DNA of 64,000 nucleotides from Halomonas sp. M20 (GTDB taxonomy: Bacteria > Pseudomonadota > Gammaproteobacteria > Pseudomonadales > Halomonadaceae), in the NCBI RefSeq assembly GCF_020622265.1, contig NZ_JACNMQ010000003.1, positions 248,001-312,000 on the forward strand, given 5' to 3'. This document shows positions 45,391 to 53,988 of this stretch, one piece after another; positions within the stretch are counted from its first letter, which is position 1; each line of letters starts with the position of its first letter. Both the position numbers and the translations under genes were made by a program. The notes under the pieces were generated by a model. The model was not told the DNA's origin and did no database searches. It worked only from the letters and a program-made list of their open reading frames with translations.

Positions 45391-46572
45391 TCAAGCTGTT
45401 GTTGTCAGGCATTGCTCGGCACAGCGTTCGATCCGTTTGCAGGCCTCGCCCAATAGTTCCGCTTCCACCGTCAGACTCAGGCGCACGAAGCCCGCCGCCG
45501 AGGGGCCGAAGGCCTCGCCGGATAGCACGGATACATTCTGCTCCGCCAGCAGGCGGTCGGCGAAGGCCTGGGTGGATAAACCGGTACGGCGAATATCCAC
45601 CATCATGAACATGCCGGCCTTGGGTGTGAGCACCTCAAGTACCTCGCTGTCGGCCAGGGTCGCCAGAACCACATCCCGGCGCTGCCGATAGGTCTCGCGC
45701 ATCTGCGCGAGTTCTTGCGGCGGATGCTCCAGGGCGTGACAAGCAGCGTCCTGGATAAAATCCGGGCAGCCATAGAGCATGCATAGCGCCAGATTGGTCA
45801 GGTGCTCGATCAGCTTCTCGGGACCGATCACCCAGCCCAGTCGCCAGCCGGTCATGGCATGGGATTTCGACAGGCTGTCCACCACCGCGGTGCGTTCCGA
45901 CATGCCAGGGAGGGTGGCAGGGGAGATATGTTCGTTCTCGAAGACAAGCTCGCCGTAGACTTCATCGGAGATCAGCCACAGGTCATGACGCTGACACGCA
46001 TCGGCGATGGCCTGCCAGTGTTCTCGGCTCAGTACCTGGCCGGTGGGGTTGTGCGGGCTGTTGACCAGCATGGCCTTGGTGCGTGGTGTGACGGCCGCCT
46101 CGATATCCGATGCCCGGGGCAGGAAATCCTCGTCCGCGTGCAGCGATACCCGCACCAGAGTGGCGCCAGCGGCTTGCAAAGCGGCTTCATAGGTGACGTA
46201 CATGGGCTCGAAGACGATCACCTCGTCGCCAGGGTCGAGCAGACACTGAGCGACGGCGTAAAGCCCGCACTGGGCGCCGGCCAGCACAGCGACGTTATCC
46301 GCCGTGGCGCTGCCGCCGCGCTGGCGATGTTGGGCGGCAATCAGTTCCCGCAGGCGCAGCTTGCCCTGAACGTCGGCGTAGTGGGTCGCGCCGGCCTGCA
46401 AGCTCGTCACGGCGCTGTCTATGATGGGCTGGGGCGTGACGAAGTCCGGATCGCCGATGGAGAGCACGATGATATCCTCGCCCCGGGCCTTGCGCTCCAT
46501 GGCGTGATAGTGAATATCCCAGGCGGCTGCGCCTTCACCGGCGATGCGATTCGTCAGGTCAGAGTAATGCAT
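45391..46572 (-). CDS. aruH: Arginine:pyruvate transaminase-like enzyme (AruH)
   Basis: A 393-residue class I PLP aminotransferase closely resembling Pseudomonas aeruginosa AruH, which moves the alpha-amino group of arginine to pyruvate and starts the arginine transaminase pathway. The N-terminus MHYSDLTNRIAGEGAAAWDI and the segment AMTGWRLGWVIGPEKL match AruH, and the PLP lysine is K236 in SLSKSHAM. It abuts a basic-amino-acid-type ABC transporter, which fits arginine use. AruI, the next enzyme of the pathway, is not in the window. A related guanidino or N-methylated amino acid is an alternative substrate. Confidence 0.8.
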   Translation of the reverse strand: MHYSDLTNRIAGEGAAAWDIHYHAMERKARGEDIIVLSIGDPDFVTPQPIIDSAVTSLQAGATHYADVQGKLRLRELIAAQHRQRGGSATADNVAVLAGAQCGLYAVAQCLLDPGDEVIVFEPMYVTYEAALQAAGATLVRVSLHADEDFLPRASDIEAAVTPRTKAMLVNSPHNPTGQVLSREHWQAIADACQRHDLWLISDEVYGELVFENEHISPATLPGMSERTAVVDSLSKSHAMTGWRLGWVIGPEKLIEHLTNLALCMLYGCPDFIQDAACHALEHPPQELAQMRETYRQRRDVVLATLADSEVLEVLTPKAGMFMMVDIRRTGLSTQAFADRLLAEQNVSVLSGEAFGPSAAGFVRLSLTVEAELLGEACKRIERCAEQCLTTTA

Positions 46573-46584
46573 GATGGCTCCTTT

Positions 46585-47508
46585 TTACTGGATAGCGTCC
46601 TGGGCTGGTTGTCCATCCCGCCTCGTCACTCCCTCTAGAAACGCCCTGATCTGATCCGGATGATCCTCGATCCAGGCCTCGGCGACGTCTTCCAGATTCT
46701 TTTCCTGTTGACTGAACTCGTCGATGAACCGGCTTTGTTCCTCCGCGCTGAACACGACTTGATCCAGCAGCTTGGTCAGATTGGGATTGGCTTCGCTGAA
46801 ATCACGCCGAACGATGGTGCGGATATCGCTTTTGCCGTTCTCCTTACCGTAGACGCTTTCCGGGTCGTCGAGAATGGCCATGTCGTACTTGGGCGCCATC
46901 CAGTGCGGTGTCCAACCGTAGAAGACGATCCAACGCTCATCCCGGGCGGCGGCATCGACCTCCGCCAGCATGCCCGCAGTAGAGGATTCGCGGATGTTCC
47001 AGTCGCCCAGGCCGTAGACATCCGCATTCACGGCGTCGTTGATGGATTCGCTGACGGTGGAGCCGCTTTCGATAGAGTAGAACTCGCCATCGAAGCGCTT
47101 GCGATTTTCCGGATCATTCAGTTGGGCGGCGCTGGTGATGCCCGCATCATGCACATAACCCGGCACCGCGAATCCCATGCGCGCACCCTCGACGTTGTTG
47201 CCCAGATCGACGATGGCATCGGACTGTATGGCGGCGTCATAAATCTTCTGCTGGGCAGGCAGCCAACCCCCGAGAAAGACGTCGGTATCGCCGGATTGCA
47301 GGGTGCTGTAGCCCACGGTGCTGCTCATGTCGATACGGTTGGCCCGGTAGCCCAGATCGTCGATGAGCTTTGCGACGATTTCGGTCTTGACCGTTACCCC
47401 GGGCCAAGGAGGCACCACGAAGTTGACCGTATCCGCTTCATCGGCGGCCTGAACGGTGAGGGGAAGTAGCGTCAAACTGGCAATAAACAATGTCTTGCGT
47501 AGTGTCAT
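46585..47508 (-). CDS. Betaine/choline-type ABC substrate-binding protein (ProX/ChoX class)
   Basis: A 307-residue exported binding protein with a signal peptide (MTLRKTLFIASLTLLPLTVQAA) one residue too long to quote exactly as a run but clearly cut after QAA. The mature part has VNFVVPPWPGVTVKTEIVAK, MSSTVGYSTLQSGDTDVFLG and WIVFYGWTPHWMAPKY; the aromatic residues resemble those of the OpuAC family that cage trimethylammonium groups. No matching permease or ATPase is adjacent, so it may feed a transporter encoded elsewhere. It lies between the oxygenase/HD pair and aruH on the same strand, suggesting a quaternary amine as pathway substrate. Confidence 0.85.
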   Translation of the reverse strand: MTLRKTLFIASLTLLPLTVQAADEADTVNFVVPPWPGVTVKTEIVAKLIDDLGYRANRIDMSSTVGYSTLQSGDTDVFLGGWLPAQQKIYDAAIQSDAIVDLGNNVEGARMGFAVPGYVHDAGITSAAQLNDPENRKRFDGEFYSIESGSTVSESINDAVNADVYGLGDWNIRESSTAGMLAEVDAAARDERWIVFYGWTPHWMAPKYDMAILDDPESVYGKENGKSDIRTIVRRDFSEANPNLTKLLDQVVFSAEEQSRFIDEFSQQEKNLEDVAEAWIEDHPDQIRAFLEGVTRRDGQPAQDAIQ

Positions 47509-47588
47509 AGGGTTGCCCTCATTATTGTGTAAGGCGCTGGTTGAGTAGCGCTCTGCCGCCTCCCGGCGGGCAAGTAGAAAAACAGAAA

Positions 47589-48176
47589 TCAGTTCTTGGC
47601 GGCTACCTCAGGTGTTTGCTCGGCACCGAACGGGGCGCGACTCATGATGCGCTCCACCATGGGCACGAAGTGCTCGAGAGGCAAGGTGTCGTAGTCCGGA
47701 TCGAAGGCGCACTGATCCCAGTCGTCGCAGAAGCGCACGGTGCGGGCATAGGCCGTGTGGTCGCGATATTGCTCCCGGGCCTTGGGGTCGAGGCCGTAGA
47801 AGTGGCGATAATGGTAGCCTTGGAACAGCTCGTGGTGGCGAATCATCCAGGTGTTGAGCGGGTCGATGAAGGGCTCGAGAATCCCCGCGGCGATTTCCGC
47901 ATGATTGGCCGGCGCCAGGTCGTCGCCGATATCATGCAGCAGGGCGCAGACCACGGTTTCCTCGTCGGCGCTGTCGCGCAGCGCCCGGGTGGCGGTCTGC
48001 AGGCTGTGCTCGAAGCGGTCCACCGGGTAGCCGTGATTATCGCCCTTGAGATGTAACAGGTGTTCGAGCACCCGGCGGCTGGCGTCGTTCTGATACGCTT
48101 GGAAGTGCTTGTCGATGATCTGCCAATCCTCGGCGCGGCTTTCGTCGAAGCGCTTGAAGGTTGCCTGGTTCATCAT
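47589..48176 (-). CDS. HD-domain protein coupled to a 2-oxoglutarate oxygenase (PhnZ/TmpB-like candidate)
   Basis: A 195-residue HD protein. Probable metal ligands are H57 (RFEHSLQTA), H81-D82 (LLHDIGD), H92, H114/H115 (IRHHELFQGYH) and an aspartate in CDDWDQCAFD. HD oxygenases such as PhnZ and TmpB use a mixed-valent di-iron site to cleave a hydroxylated phosphonate to phosphate; they are paired with a 2-oxoglutarate oxygenase, as here. The pair overlaps by four bases (ATGA). In PhnZ a glutamate and tyrosine precede the EHSLQ motif; here the aligned stretch is GYPVDRFEHSLQ, with tyrosine but no glutamate, so the substrate or chemistry may differ. A phosphohydrolase is the alternative. Confidence 0.7.
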   Translation of the reverse strand: MMNQATFKRFDESRAEDWQIIDKHFQAYQNDASRRVLEHLLHLKGDNHGYPVDRFEHSLQTATRALRDSADEETVVCALLHDIGDDLAPANHAEIAAGILEPFIDPLNTWMIRHHELFQGYHYRHFYGLDPKAREQYRDHTAYARTVRFCDDWDQCAFDPDYDTLPLEHFVPMVERIMSRAPFGAEQTPEVAAKN

Positions 48177-49294
48177 GCGCCCTCCCTTAGTTGTGTCTGT
48201 AGAACGCGGCGACGGCTGGCGGTGCTATCCCGGTCCACGTAACCCTGGCGCATATGGCGTATGCCGCCTTCCAGTTGAAAGGCGGTGCGACCGTGGAACA
48301 AGCGGTAGTTGTCCAAGATCAGCATTTCACCCTGGTCGAGCTTGAGATGCACGGTCAGTTCATCGGAGGTGATCAGCTCGTAGAAGCGCTGCCGGGCGGC
48401 GTAGTAGTGCTCCAGGGTGGCCGGATTGTGGGCGGGAATGCGCTCGGTACGATTGGAAAAGCGCACCCGGCGTAGCTGACCTTGGCTGTCGAGCTCAATC
48501 AGCGGCCCTTCGCTTTCCAGATGGGTTGTGTCATCGGTGTACACGAACTCCGTGGCGAGCTGGCTCAGGCAGTCGAAGTGCTCCGGAGACTCTTCTCGCA
48601 GCCGCCGGGCCGCCATGAAGCCGTCCACCAGGGTGCTGTCACCACCCTCCGCAGCGTTGGTCAAGCAATGCAGCCAGATATAGCCAGGGATGGGGTCGCG
48701 ATAGGGGTTGTCGGTATGCGGTTCCAGGCCGCGCTGGGTCATGGTCAGGTCATAGGCTTGAGGCACGGATTTGACGTCGGCGATGCCGCCCCAGTTGGTG
48801 CGCCGCAGCGGGCCGATGCGATCGATCAGCGCCTGCATGCCGTCTTCATCATTAGGCACACCGCGCACCCGCACGAAGCCGTAGCGGCGCAGATCCTCCA
48901 GCATCGCCAGCAGCCGCTCGTCGCTTTGCAGCGCAACATCGAAGTCTGCCTCTGGCAGCGTGGCAAGCCCTGCATCCCAGAGAATCAGGTCGTCGGGTAT
49001 GTCGCGCTTGCTGACATCACCTGTCTCGCGAAGCGCCGCTAAAGGAAAGGCCGTGCGATGTGCGTCGCTGAACTGCAGGCGGAGTGTTTCACCCTCGACC
49101 TTGGCTTCTTCGATGGTCAGGTCGAGAGGTAGCTGAGCGGCCTCGATCAGGCGCTGACCGGTCTGGGCATCCAGCGTCTCGGTATCCGGGGCGCGCTCCC
49201 GCAACCACAAGGCGGCGAAGCAGCGCTCCCGGTCTTGATCGCGCAGGACTAGACGACGGCCTTGGGCATCCAGCGTGATGTCGGCGGTGGTCAT
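48173..49294 (-). CDS. Gamma-butyrobetaine-dioxygenase-like 2-oxoglutarate/Fe(II) oxygenase (TmpA-like candidate)
   Basis: A 373-residue oxygenase with an N-terminal domain of the GBBH type (1-90, LVLRDQDRERCFAALWLRER) and a TauD-fold catalytic domain. Iron ligands are H193, D195 (LEPHTDNPY) and H334 (LFHGRTAF), and the 2-oxoglutarate arginine follows in MRQGYVDRD. TmpA, which hydroxylates trimethylaminoethylphosphonate, and gamma-butyrobetaine hydroxylase both belong here, so sequence alone does not decide. Coupling to the HD gene and the betaine-type binding protein favours a TmpA-like or novel role. The AraC regulator is divergent. Confidence 0.78.
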   Translation of the reverse strand: MTTADITLDAQGRRLVLRDQDRERCFAALWLRERAPDTETLDAQTGQRLIEAAQLPLDLTIEEAKVEGETLRLQFSDAHRTAFPLAALRETGDVSKRDIPDDLILWDAGLATLPEADFDVALQSDERLLAMLEDLRRYGFVRVRGVPNDEDGMQALIDRIGPLRRTNWGGIADVKSVPQAYDLTMTQRGLEPHTDNPYRDPIPGYIWLHCLTNAAEGGDSTLVDGFMAARRLREESPEHFDCLSQLATEFVYTDDTTHLESEGPLIELDSQGQLRRVRFSNRTERIPAHNPATLEHYYAARQRFYELITSDELTVHLKLDQGEMLILDNYRLFHGRTAFQLEGGIRHMRQGYVDRDSTASRRRVLQTQLREGA

Positions 49295-49352
49295 GGTTCG
49301 CGATTCTCCACGGCATTTGGGTGATGGATGACGGCATTGGCTTTAACTTAGT

Positions 49353-49398
49353 GCCATAATTGCAATCGAGTTTGATTTTTTTGGCCATATGATTGCAG
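49353..49398. promoter_or_regulatory. Candidate AraC half-sites between regulator and oxygenase
   Basis: Two similar direct repeats, GCCATAATTGCA starting at 49353 and GCCATATGATTGCA starting at 49384, are 31 bases apart, close to three helical turns. They lie just before the AraC-type regulator and in the divergent region shared with the oxygenase. AraC-family proteins often bind direct repeats. The match is short. Confidence 0.35.
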
Positions 49399-49407
49399 TT
49401 ATTTGCC

Positions 49408-50421
49408 ATGAATGAACCTTTCTCGACAATTTGGCCCTATCCGCATCCGGACATTCCACCGGTGCTGCGGCCGGAAGAGGCCGAACACACCATTGATGTC
49501 TGGCTGCTGCCCAAGTTCTCGATGCTGTCTCTCGTTTGCCTGCTGGAGCCGCTGCGGGTCGCCAATCGTTTCGGTCGCGCACTGTTCGCCTGGCGTTTGC
49601 TATCGAGTACCGGTGAGCCGGTGGTGGCCAGTAATGGCGTACGTACTGATGTGGATGGCCGGCTCGAAGAGCTCAAGGCGTGCGAACTGCTGATGGCGAT
49701 CTCTTCTTACGAGGCCGAAGCAACGGTGACTGCCGGCGATCGCGCCATGCTGCGCCAGGTCGCGGCGTTTGGTGGCAAGGTCGGGGGGCTGGATACGGCG
49801 CCCTTCATTCTGGCCCGGGCCGGGGTACTGGAACGTCAGCCGGTGGCCTTGCATTGGGAGAGTATCCCGGCGTTCCAGGAGGAGTTTCCGCATCTTGTAG
49901 TCAGCCGGTCACGCTTCGAATTCACTCCCCAGTGTTTGACCGGTTCCGGCGGCGCGACGGGCATCGATATGATGCTGCAATGGATCGAGCAGGGTTATGG
50001 GCCAGCGTTGGCGGAGGCGGTCAGTCGCCAACTGGTGCACCAGCGCTTTTCCGAAGGCGAGTTGCGTGAACATCAGGCTCAACGGCAGCTAAGGCATTTG
50101 CCGCGCACGGTGGCCAACGCCCTAGCCATCATGGAGGCGCACCTGGGCCAGGTATTGCCGATACCGGAAATCTGTCGGCTGGTGGGGCAGTCCCAGCGCC
50201 AGCTATCCCGCCAATTCCAGGCGCACTTCAATGAGACCCCCAAACAGTGCTACCTGGGTATGCGCCTGGATCAAGCCCGGCGCATCCTCACCGACAGCCG
50301 TTGCCGAATCACCGAGGCAGCGCTGGCCACGGGGTTTACCCATCTGGCGCATTTTTCCCGGGCGTATCAGATGCGCTTCGGCGAGCGTCCCAGTGAGACC
50401 GCGGAGCGGGGTGCTATTTGA
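49408..50421 (+). CDS. AraC-family regulator with GlxA-type ligand domain
   Basis: A 337-residue regulator. Residues 28-195 form the DJ-1/PfpI-like domain (IDVWLLPKFSMLSLVCLLEP, GGLDTAPFILARAG) and about 225-330 hold two helix-turn-helix units (LPIPEICRLVGQSQRQLSRQ and ITEAALATGFTHLAHFSRAY). GbdR and CdhR, which sense glycine betaine and carnitine in Pseudomonas, have this plan. The ATG at 49408 is preferred to a TTG at 49393. It is divergent from the oxygenase/HD pair, its likely target. Confidence 0.9.
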   Translation: MNEPFSTIWPYPHPDIPPVLRPEEAEHTIDVWLLPKFSMLSLVCLLEPLRVANRFGRALFAWRLLSSTGEPVVASNGVRTDVDGRLEELKACELLMAISSYEAEATVTAGDRAMLRQVAAFGGKVGGLDTAPFILARAGVLERQPVALHWESIPAFQEEFPHLVVSRSRFEFTPQCLTGSGGATGIDMMLQWIEQGYGPALAEAVSRQLVHQRFSEGELREHQAQRQLRHLPRTVANALAIMEAHLGQVLPIPEICRLVGQSQRQLSRQFQAHFNETPKQCYLGMRLDQARRILTDSRCRITEAALATGFTHLAHFSRAYQMRFGERPSETAERGAI

Positions 50422-50494
50422 GCCGATGTTGCTAAAGAAAAGCCTGAAGCCGTCGATACTTTTCTTTCGTAAAGATTACTTGTCCGGAGCCAAT

Positions 50495-52561
50495 ATGAGC
50501 GGTACCTATAATTTCTGGTTGGTCGCCCTGTCGCTGGTAGTCGCATCGCTGGCATCTTATACTGCCCTTGATCTGTCGGGTCGTATCGCTTTGCTCAAGC
50601 GCTCCAGACTGCGCCATCTATGGTTTGCAGGTGGTGCCGTGGCCATGGGGCTAGGTATCTGGTCTATGCACTTCATCGGCATGCTGGCGTTTTCACTGCC
50701 GATGGCGATGGGCTATGACCTGGTGATTACTGGCTATTCACTGGTCATTGCCATTGTCGTCTCCTGGTTCGCGCTACATGTCGTCACGCGTGCGAAACTA
50801 GGTATTTATCGCCTCGTTGTGGGCGGTATATCGATGGGCCTCGGCATCGCCAGCATGCACTATACCGGTATGGCTGCCATGCAGATGCAACCCGCCATTG
50901 AATACGAACCGGGGCTCTTTGCTACTTCCATCGCCATCGCCATCGCCGCCTCCGGTGCCGCTCTCTGGATCGCACACACGCTCAGCGTCTCCGACCATTA
51001 CCGTGTCTTCATCAAGCGCGTCATCGCCGCCTGCGTGATGGGCATTGCGATCTGCGGCATGCATTATACTGGAATGGCCGCGGCCCGCTTTCCTCAGGGA
51101 ATGGTCAGCGGCGCGGCCAGTAGCATCGACTCCCATTGGCTCGCCACTACGGTTACCCTGTTCACCTTTGCCATCTTGGCCGTAACACTGATCCTGTCGC
51201 GCTTCGATACCAGGAACAGTCACCTGGCCGGCTCGGTGTCTCAGTTGAATGGCCAGATCGTCCATATGGCGACTTTCGACACCCTGACCGAACTGCCGAA
51301 CCGACATACTTTGACAGAGCGTATCGAGCGGGCTATCGAGCATTCGAGACGCCGGCACAGCCTGTTCGCAGTCCTGTTCATGGATATCGATGGCTTCAAG
51401 ACCATCAACGATTCGCTCGGTCATACTGTGGGCGATGAGGTCTTGAAATCTTTCGCACGACGACTGCTTTACTGCGTACGCAACGACGATACCGTGGCTC
51501 GCCTCGGTGGCGACGAGTTCGTGGTAGTGCTCGAGAACATTGCCTCGCCGGACGATGCCAGCCGCATGGCCAAGAGCGTCCTCGAACGGATGCGTAAAGG
51601 ATTCTGGAATGATGATCAACCCCTGCAGGTCATGCCCAGCATCGGCATTGCCCTGTTCCCTCAGGACGGCAAGAGCGTCGATACGCTGCTCAAGAATGCC
51701 GATGCGGCCATGTACGAGGCCAAGCATGGCAAGAGCACCTATTGCTTTTACGAAGCGAGCATGAACGAGAAGGCCTCGCGCATCCTGACGATTCACCAGG
51801 CGCTGCTCGAGGCGCTGAACAACGGCTATTTCCTACTGCATTTCCAGCCCAAGTTCCACAGTGCCAGCGGTGAGCTCTCGGGGGCCGAGGCGTTGCTGCG
51901 TCTCGATCACCCCGAACTGGGCCCGCTCATGCCGGGGGAATTCATCCCGATCGCCGAGCGCTACGGGCAGATCGTCCAGATCGGCTACTGGGTGGTAAGC
52001 GAAACCTGTCGCCAGATCCGGCGCTGGCAGCGCGATGGCCGGCAGGCGGTGCGGGTGGCCGTCAATCTCTCGCCCCGGCAATTGGCGGAGCCGGATCTCG
52101 TCACCAAGATCCTCGCCATCGTCCACGCGGAAGGCGTCGATTGCGATCAGTTGATGTTCGAGATTACCGAGACGGTAGCAATGCAGAATGCAACGCGGAC
52201 CATCGAAATGATCCGTGAATTCCAGGCAAACGGTTTCGAGATTGCGATCGACGACTTCGGCACCGGCTATTCCAGCCTTGCTTACCTGCAGCGCTTCCGG
52301 GTCAAGCAGTTGAAGATCGATCGCTTTTTCACCAATGGCTTGGATACCCATGCCCAGGAAGGCAGCGCCATCGTCTCGGCGATCATAGCCCTGGCCCACT
52401 CACTTGATATGGGTGTAGTGGCCGAAGGCGTCGAAACGCCGTCGCAGCGCGACAAGCTGAAGTCCTTGATGTGTGACGAGATGCAAGGCTATCTGCTTGG
52501 CAGACCACTGTCTGCCGATGCTTTCCAGGCCCTACTGCAAACGCTGAGAGAGCGAGCCTGA
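50495..52561 (+). CDS. MHYT-GGDEF-EAL cyclic-di-GMP protein
   Basis: A 688-residue membrane protein. The N-terminal MHYT sensor has seven helices and three motif copies (MHFIGM, MHYTGMA, MHYTGMA), thought to bind metal and sense a gas. The GGDEF motif at 338-342 (RLGGDEFVVV) is intact, and the EAL domain has EAL at 465-467 (GAEALLRLDHP) with IDDFGTGYSSL, so both synthesis and breakdown are possible. The ATG at 50495 follows CCGGAGC; the longer upstream frame overlaps the AraC gene. It stands alone between two amine-oxygenase loci. Confidence 0.93.
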   Translation: MSGTYNFWLVALSLVVASLASYTALDLSGRIALLKRSRLRHLWFAGGAVAMGLGIWSMHFIGMLAFSLPMAMGYDLVITGYSLVIAIVVSWFALHVVTRAKLGIYRLVVGGISMGLGIASMHYTGMAAMQMQPAIEYEPGLFATSIAIAIAASGAALWIAHTLSVSDHYRVFIKRVIAACVMGIAICGMHYTGMAAARFPQGMVSGAASSIDSHWLATTVTLFTFAILAVTLILSRFDTRNSHLAGSVSQLNGQIVHMATFDTLTELPNRHTLTERIERAIEHSRRRHSLFAVLFMDIDGFKTINDSLGHTVGDEVLKSFARRLLYCVRNDDTVARLGGDEFVVVLENIASPDDASRMAKSVLERMRKGFWNDDQPLQVMPSIGIALFPQDGKSVDTLLKNADAAMYEAKHGKSTYCFYEASMNEKASRILTIHQALLEALNNGYFLLHFQPKFHSASGELSGAEALLRLDHPELGPLMPGEFIPIAERYGQIVQIGYWVVSETCRQIRRWQRDGRQAVRVAVNLSPRQLAEPDLVTKILAIVHAEGVDCDQLMFEITETVAMQNATRTIEMIREFQANGFEIAIDDFGTGYSSLAYLQRFRVKQLKIDRFFTNGLDTHAQEGSAIVSAIIALAHSLDMGVVAEGVETPSQRDKLKSLMCDEMQGYLLGRPLSADAFQALLQTLRERA

Positions 52562-52575
52562 AGGCATCGTATCCT

Positions 52576-53862
52576 TTACTGCTCGACCACAGCCTCCTGA
52601 TGTGACTGATCGAACGCCTCGACCCGCCGTTGGCGTTCGGCTCGCCACAACATGCGCAGCCGGGAACGGATCTCATCGCGCTCCATGTAGCAGCCCTGCA
52701 GCCAACGGCGGCCTGAACTGCCCTCGAAGGCGTCCCGGGCGTGTAGCAGGCGACGGTTGTCGAAGATCACCAGATCGCCGGGGTGATAGGTGAAGCGCTG
52801 GGCGAAACGCGGCTCCTTGAGCATGCGCTGCAGCTGCATCAAGGCGTCATAAGCCGGTTCGATGTCATCAAACGGTGCCATCAATGGGCCGCGCAGGAAG
52901 TCGGCGATGCGTACCTCAACCAGGCGCCCTCGATCATCGAGCTTGATCATCGGATCGAACCAGACGTAATCCGTCACCTTGGCGGTGTTGGCGTAGCACC
53001 AATGAACACGAGTCAAGGTCGCGAAAGCCTCGGGATGCTCATCGCGCAGCGTCTCGGCAATGGCGAAGCCGTCCGCCATTACCGCCTGACCGCCTTCGAC
53101 GCTGTTTTCCAGGCAGTGCAGGAACTGCAGCCCCGGTTGATATTCCCGGGTGGGCAGATCCACGTGAAAGGGCAGGGCGATGGAAGTGTAGGCGTTGGAG
53201 TCCGGGTCTGGTTTAGCCTTGACGTCGAACAGGGTGCCGAAGTTGGTATCCCGCATGGGGCCTATGCGCTCGGCGATGCGCGCCAGGGTGCCGGGCTCCG
53301 TAGGCAGGTTGCGCAGGCGCACCAGCCCGTGACCGAGCACCGCTTTCAGGGCGCTTTCAAGCAGCGCCTCGAACTGTGGGTCGTCTTTCGTATGGGTATC
53401 TGTATGAGAGAGCCAACCGCTGGCGTCCAGGCTGATAGGTTCCGCCATGTCCTTGCCGGTCCAGGTGGTCACCGGCACCAGCGGCGCGTCTGGTTGCTCG
53501 AGGTTGGAGTAGTCATTCGCCCGCAGCCAGCCTGGGTGAAAATGCAGGGTGCGATTTTCTGGGGCAAAGGTGACGCTCAAGGCGCCGTGATCGTCCAGCC
53601 TCGCCGCGCTGATCGTCGGCCATCCGCCGAGACTCGAAAGATCGAGGATACGCTCCCGGGTGGCGGGATTGACGGTGCTCTCGTCGGCGGCATTCTCGCG
53701 CAGCCAGACGCTGTGATAGTGGCTGACTCGTCCATCCTGCCAATGCAGTTCAAGCACGCGTTCATCGTGGCTGACCCGGGCAGGCCATACCTCAATGGGC
53801 CAGGCGTCGTAATCCGGTGTGAGGGGAAGGCGATAATCGGTCGCTGTGCTGGTCATGATCAT
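52576..53862 (-). CDS. Gamma-butyrobetaine dioxygenase-like 2-oxoglutarate oxygenase
   Basis: A 428-residue oxygenase with the GBBH N-terminal domain (HDERVLELHWQDGRVSHYHS, SVWLRENAAD) and a TauD-type catalytic domain. Iron ligands are H233, D235 (LPFHVDLPTREY) and H374 (LLHARDAF), and the C-terminal arginine region is GRRWLQGCYMERDE. The sequence fits gamma-butyrobetaine hydroxylase (carnitine synthesis) better than the paralogue at 48.2 kb. An AraC regulator lies just upstream on the same strand. No gene for carnitine breakdown is in the window, so the product use is unknown. Confidence 0.8.
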   Translation of the reverse strand: MIMTSTATDYRLPLTPDYDAWPIEVWPARVSHDERVLELHWQDGRVSHYHSVWLRENAADESTVNPATRERILDLSSLGGWPTISAARLDDHGALSVTFAPENRTLHFHPGWLRANDYSNLEQPDAPLVPVTTWTGKDMAEPISLDASGWLSHTDTHTKDDPQFEALLESALKAVLGHGLVRLRNLPTEPGTLARIAERIGPMRDTNFGTLFDVKAKPDPDSNAYTSIALPFHVDLPTREYQPGLQFLHCLENSVEGGQAVMADGFAIAETLRDEHPEAFATLTRVHWCYANTAKVTDYVWFDPMIKLDDRGRLVEVRIADFLRGPLMAPFDDIEPAYDALMQLQRMLKEPRFAQRFTYHPGDLVIFDNRRLLHARDAFEGSSGRRWLQGCYMERDEIRSRLRMLWRAERQRRVEAFDQSHQEAVVEQ

Positions 53863-53988
53863 GGTTGCCTTGGGAACATTTTACGTTAGCATGCCCGTCT
53901 GGGTCTTCATCGACATGACATAACACGACGGCTTATTAGCATGACTCGCCATGTCATGAAGGGTAGTGCCTGGGGCGTCATGAACGAT

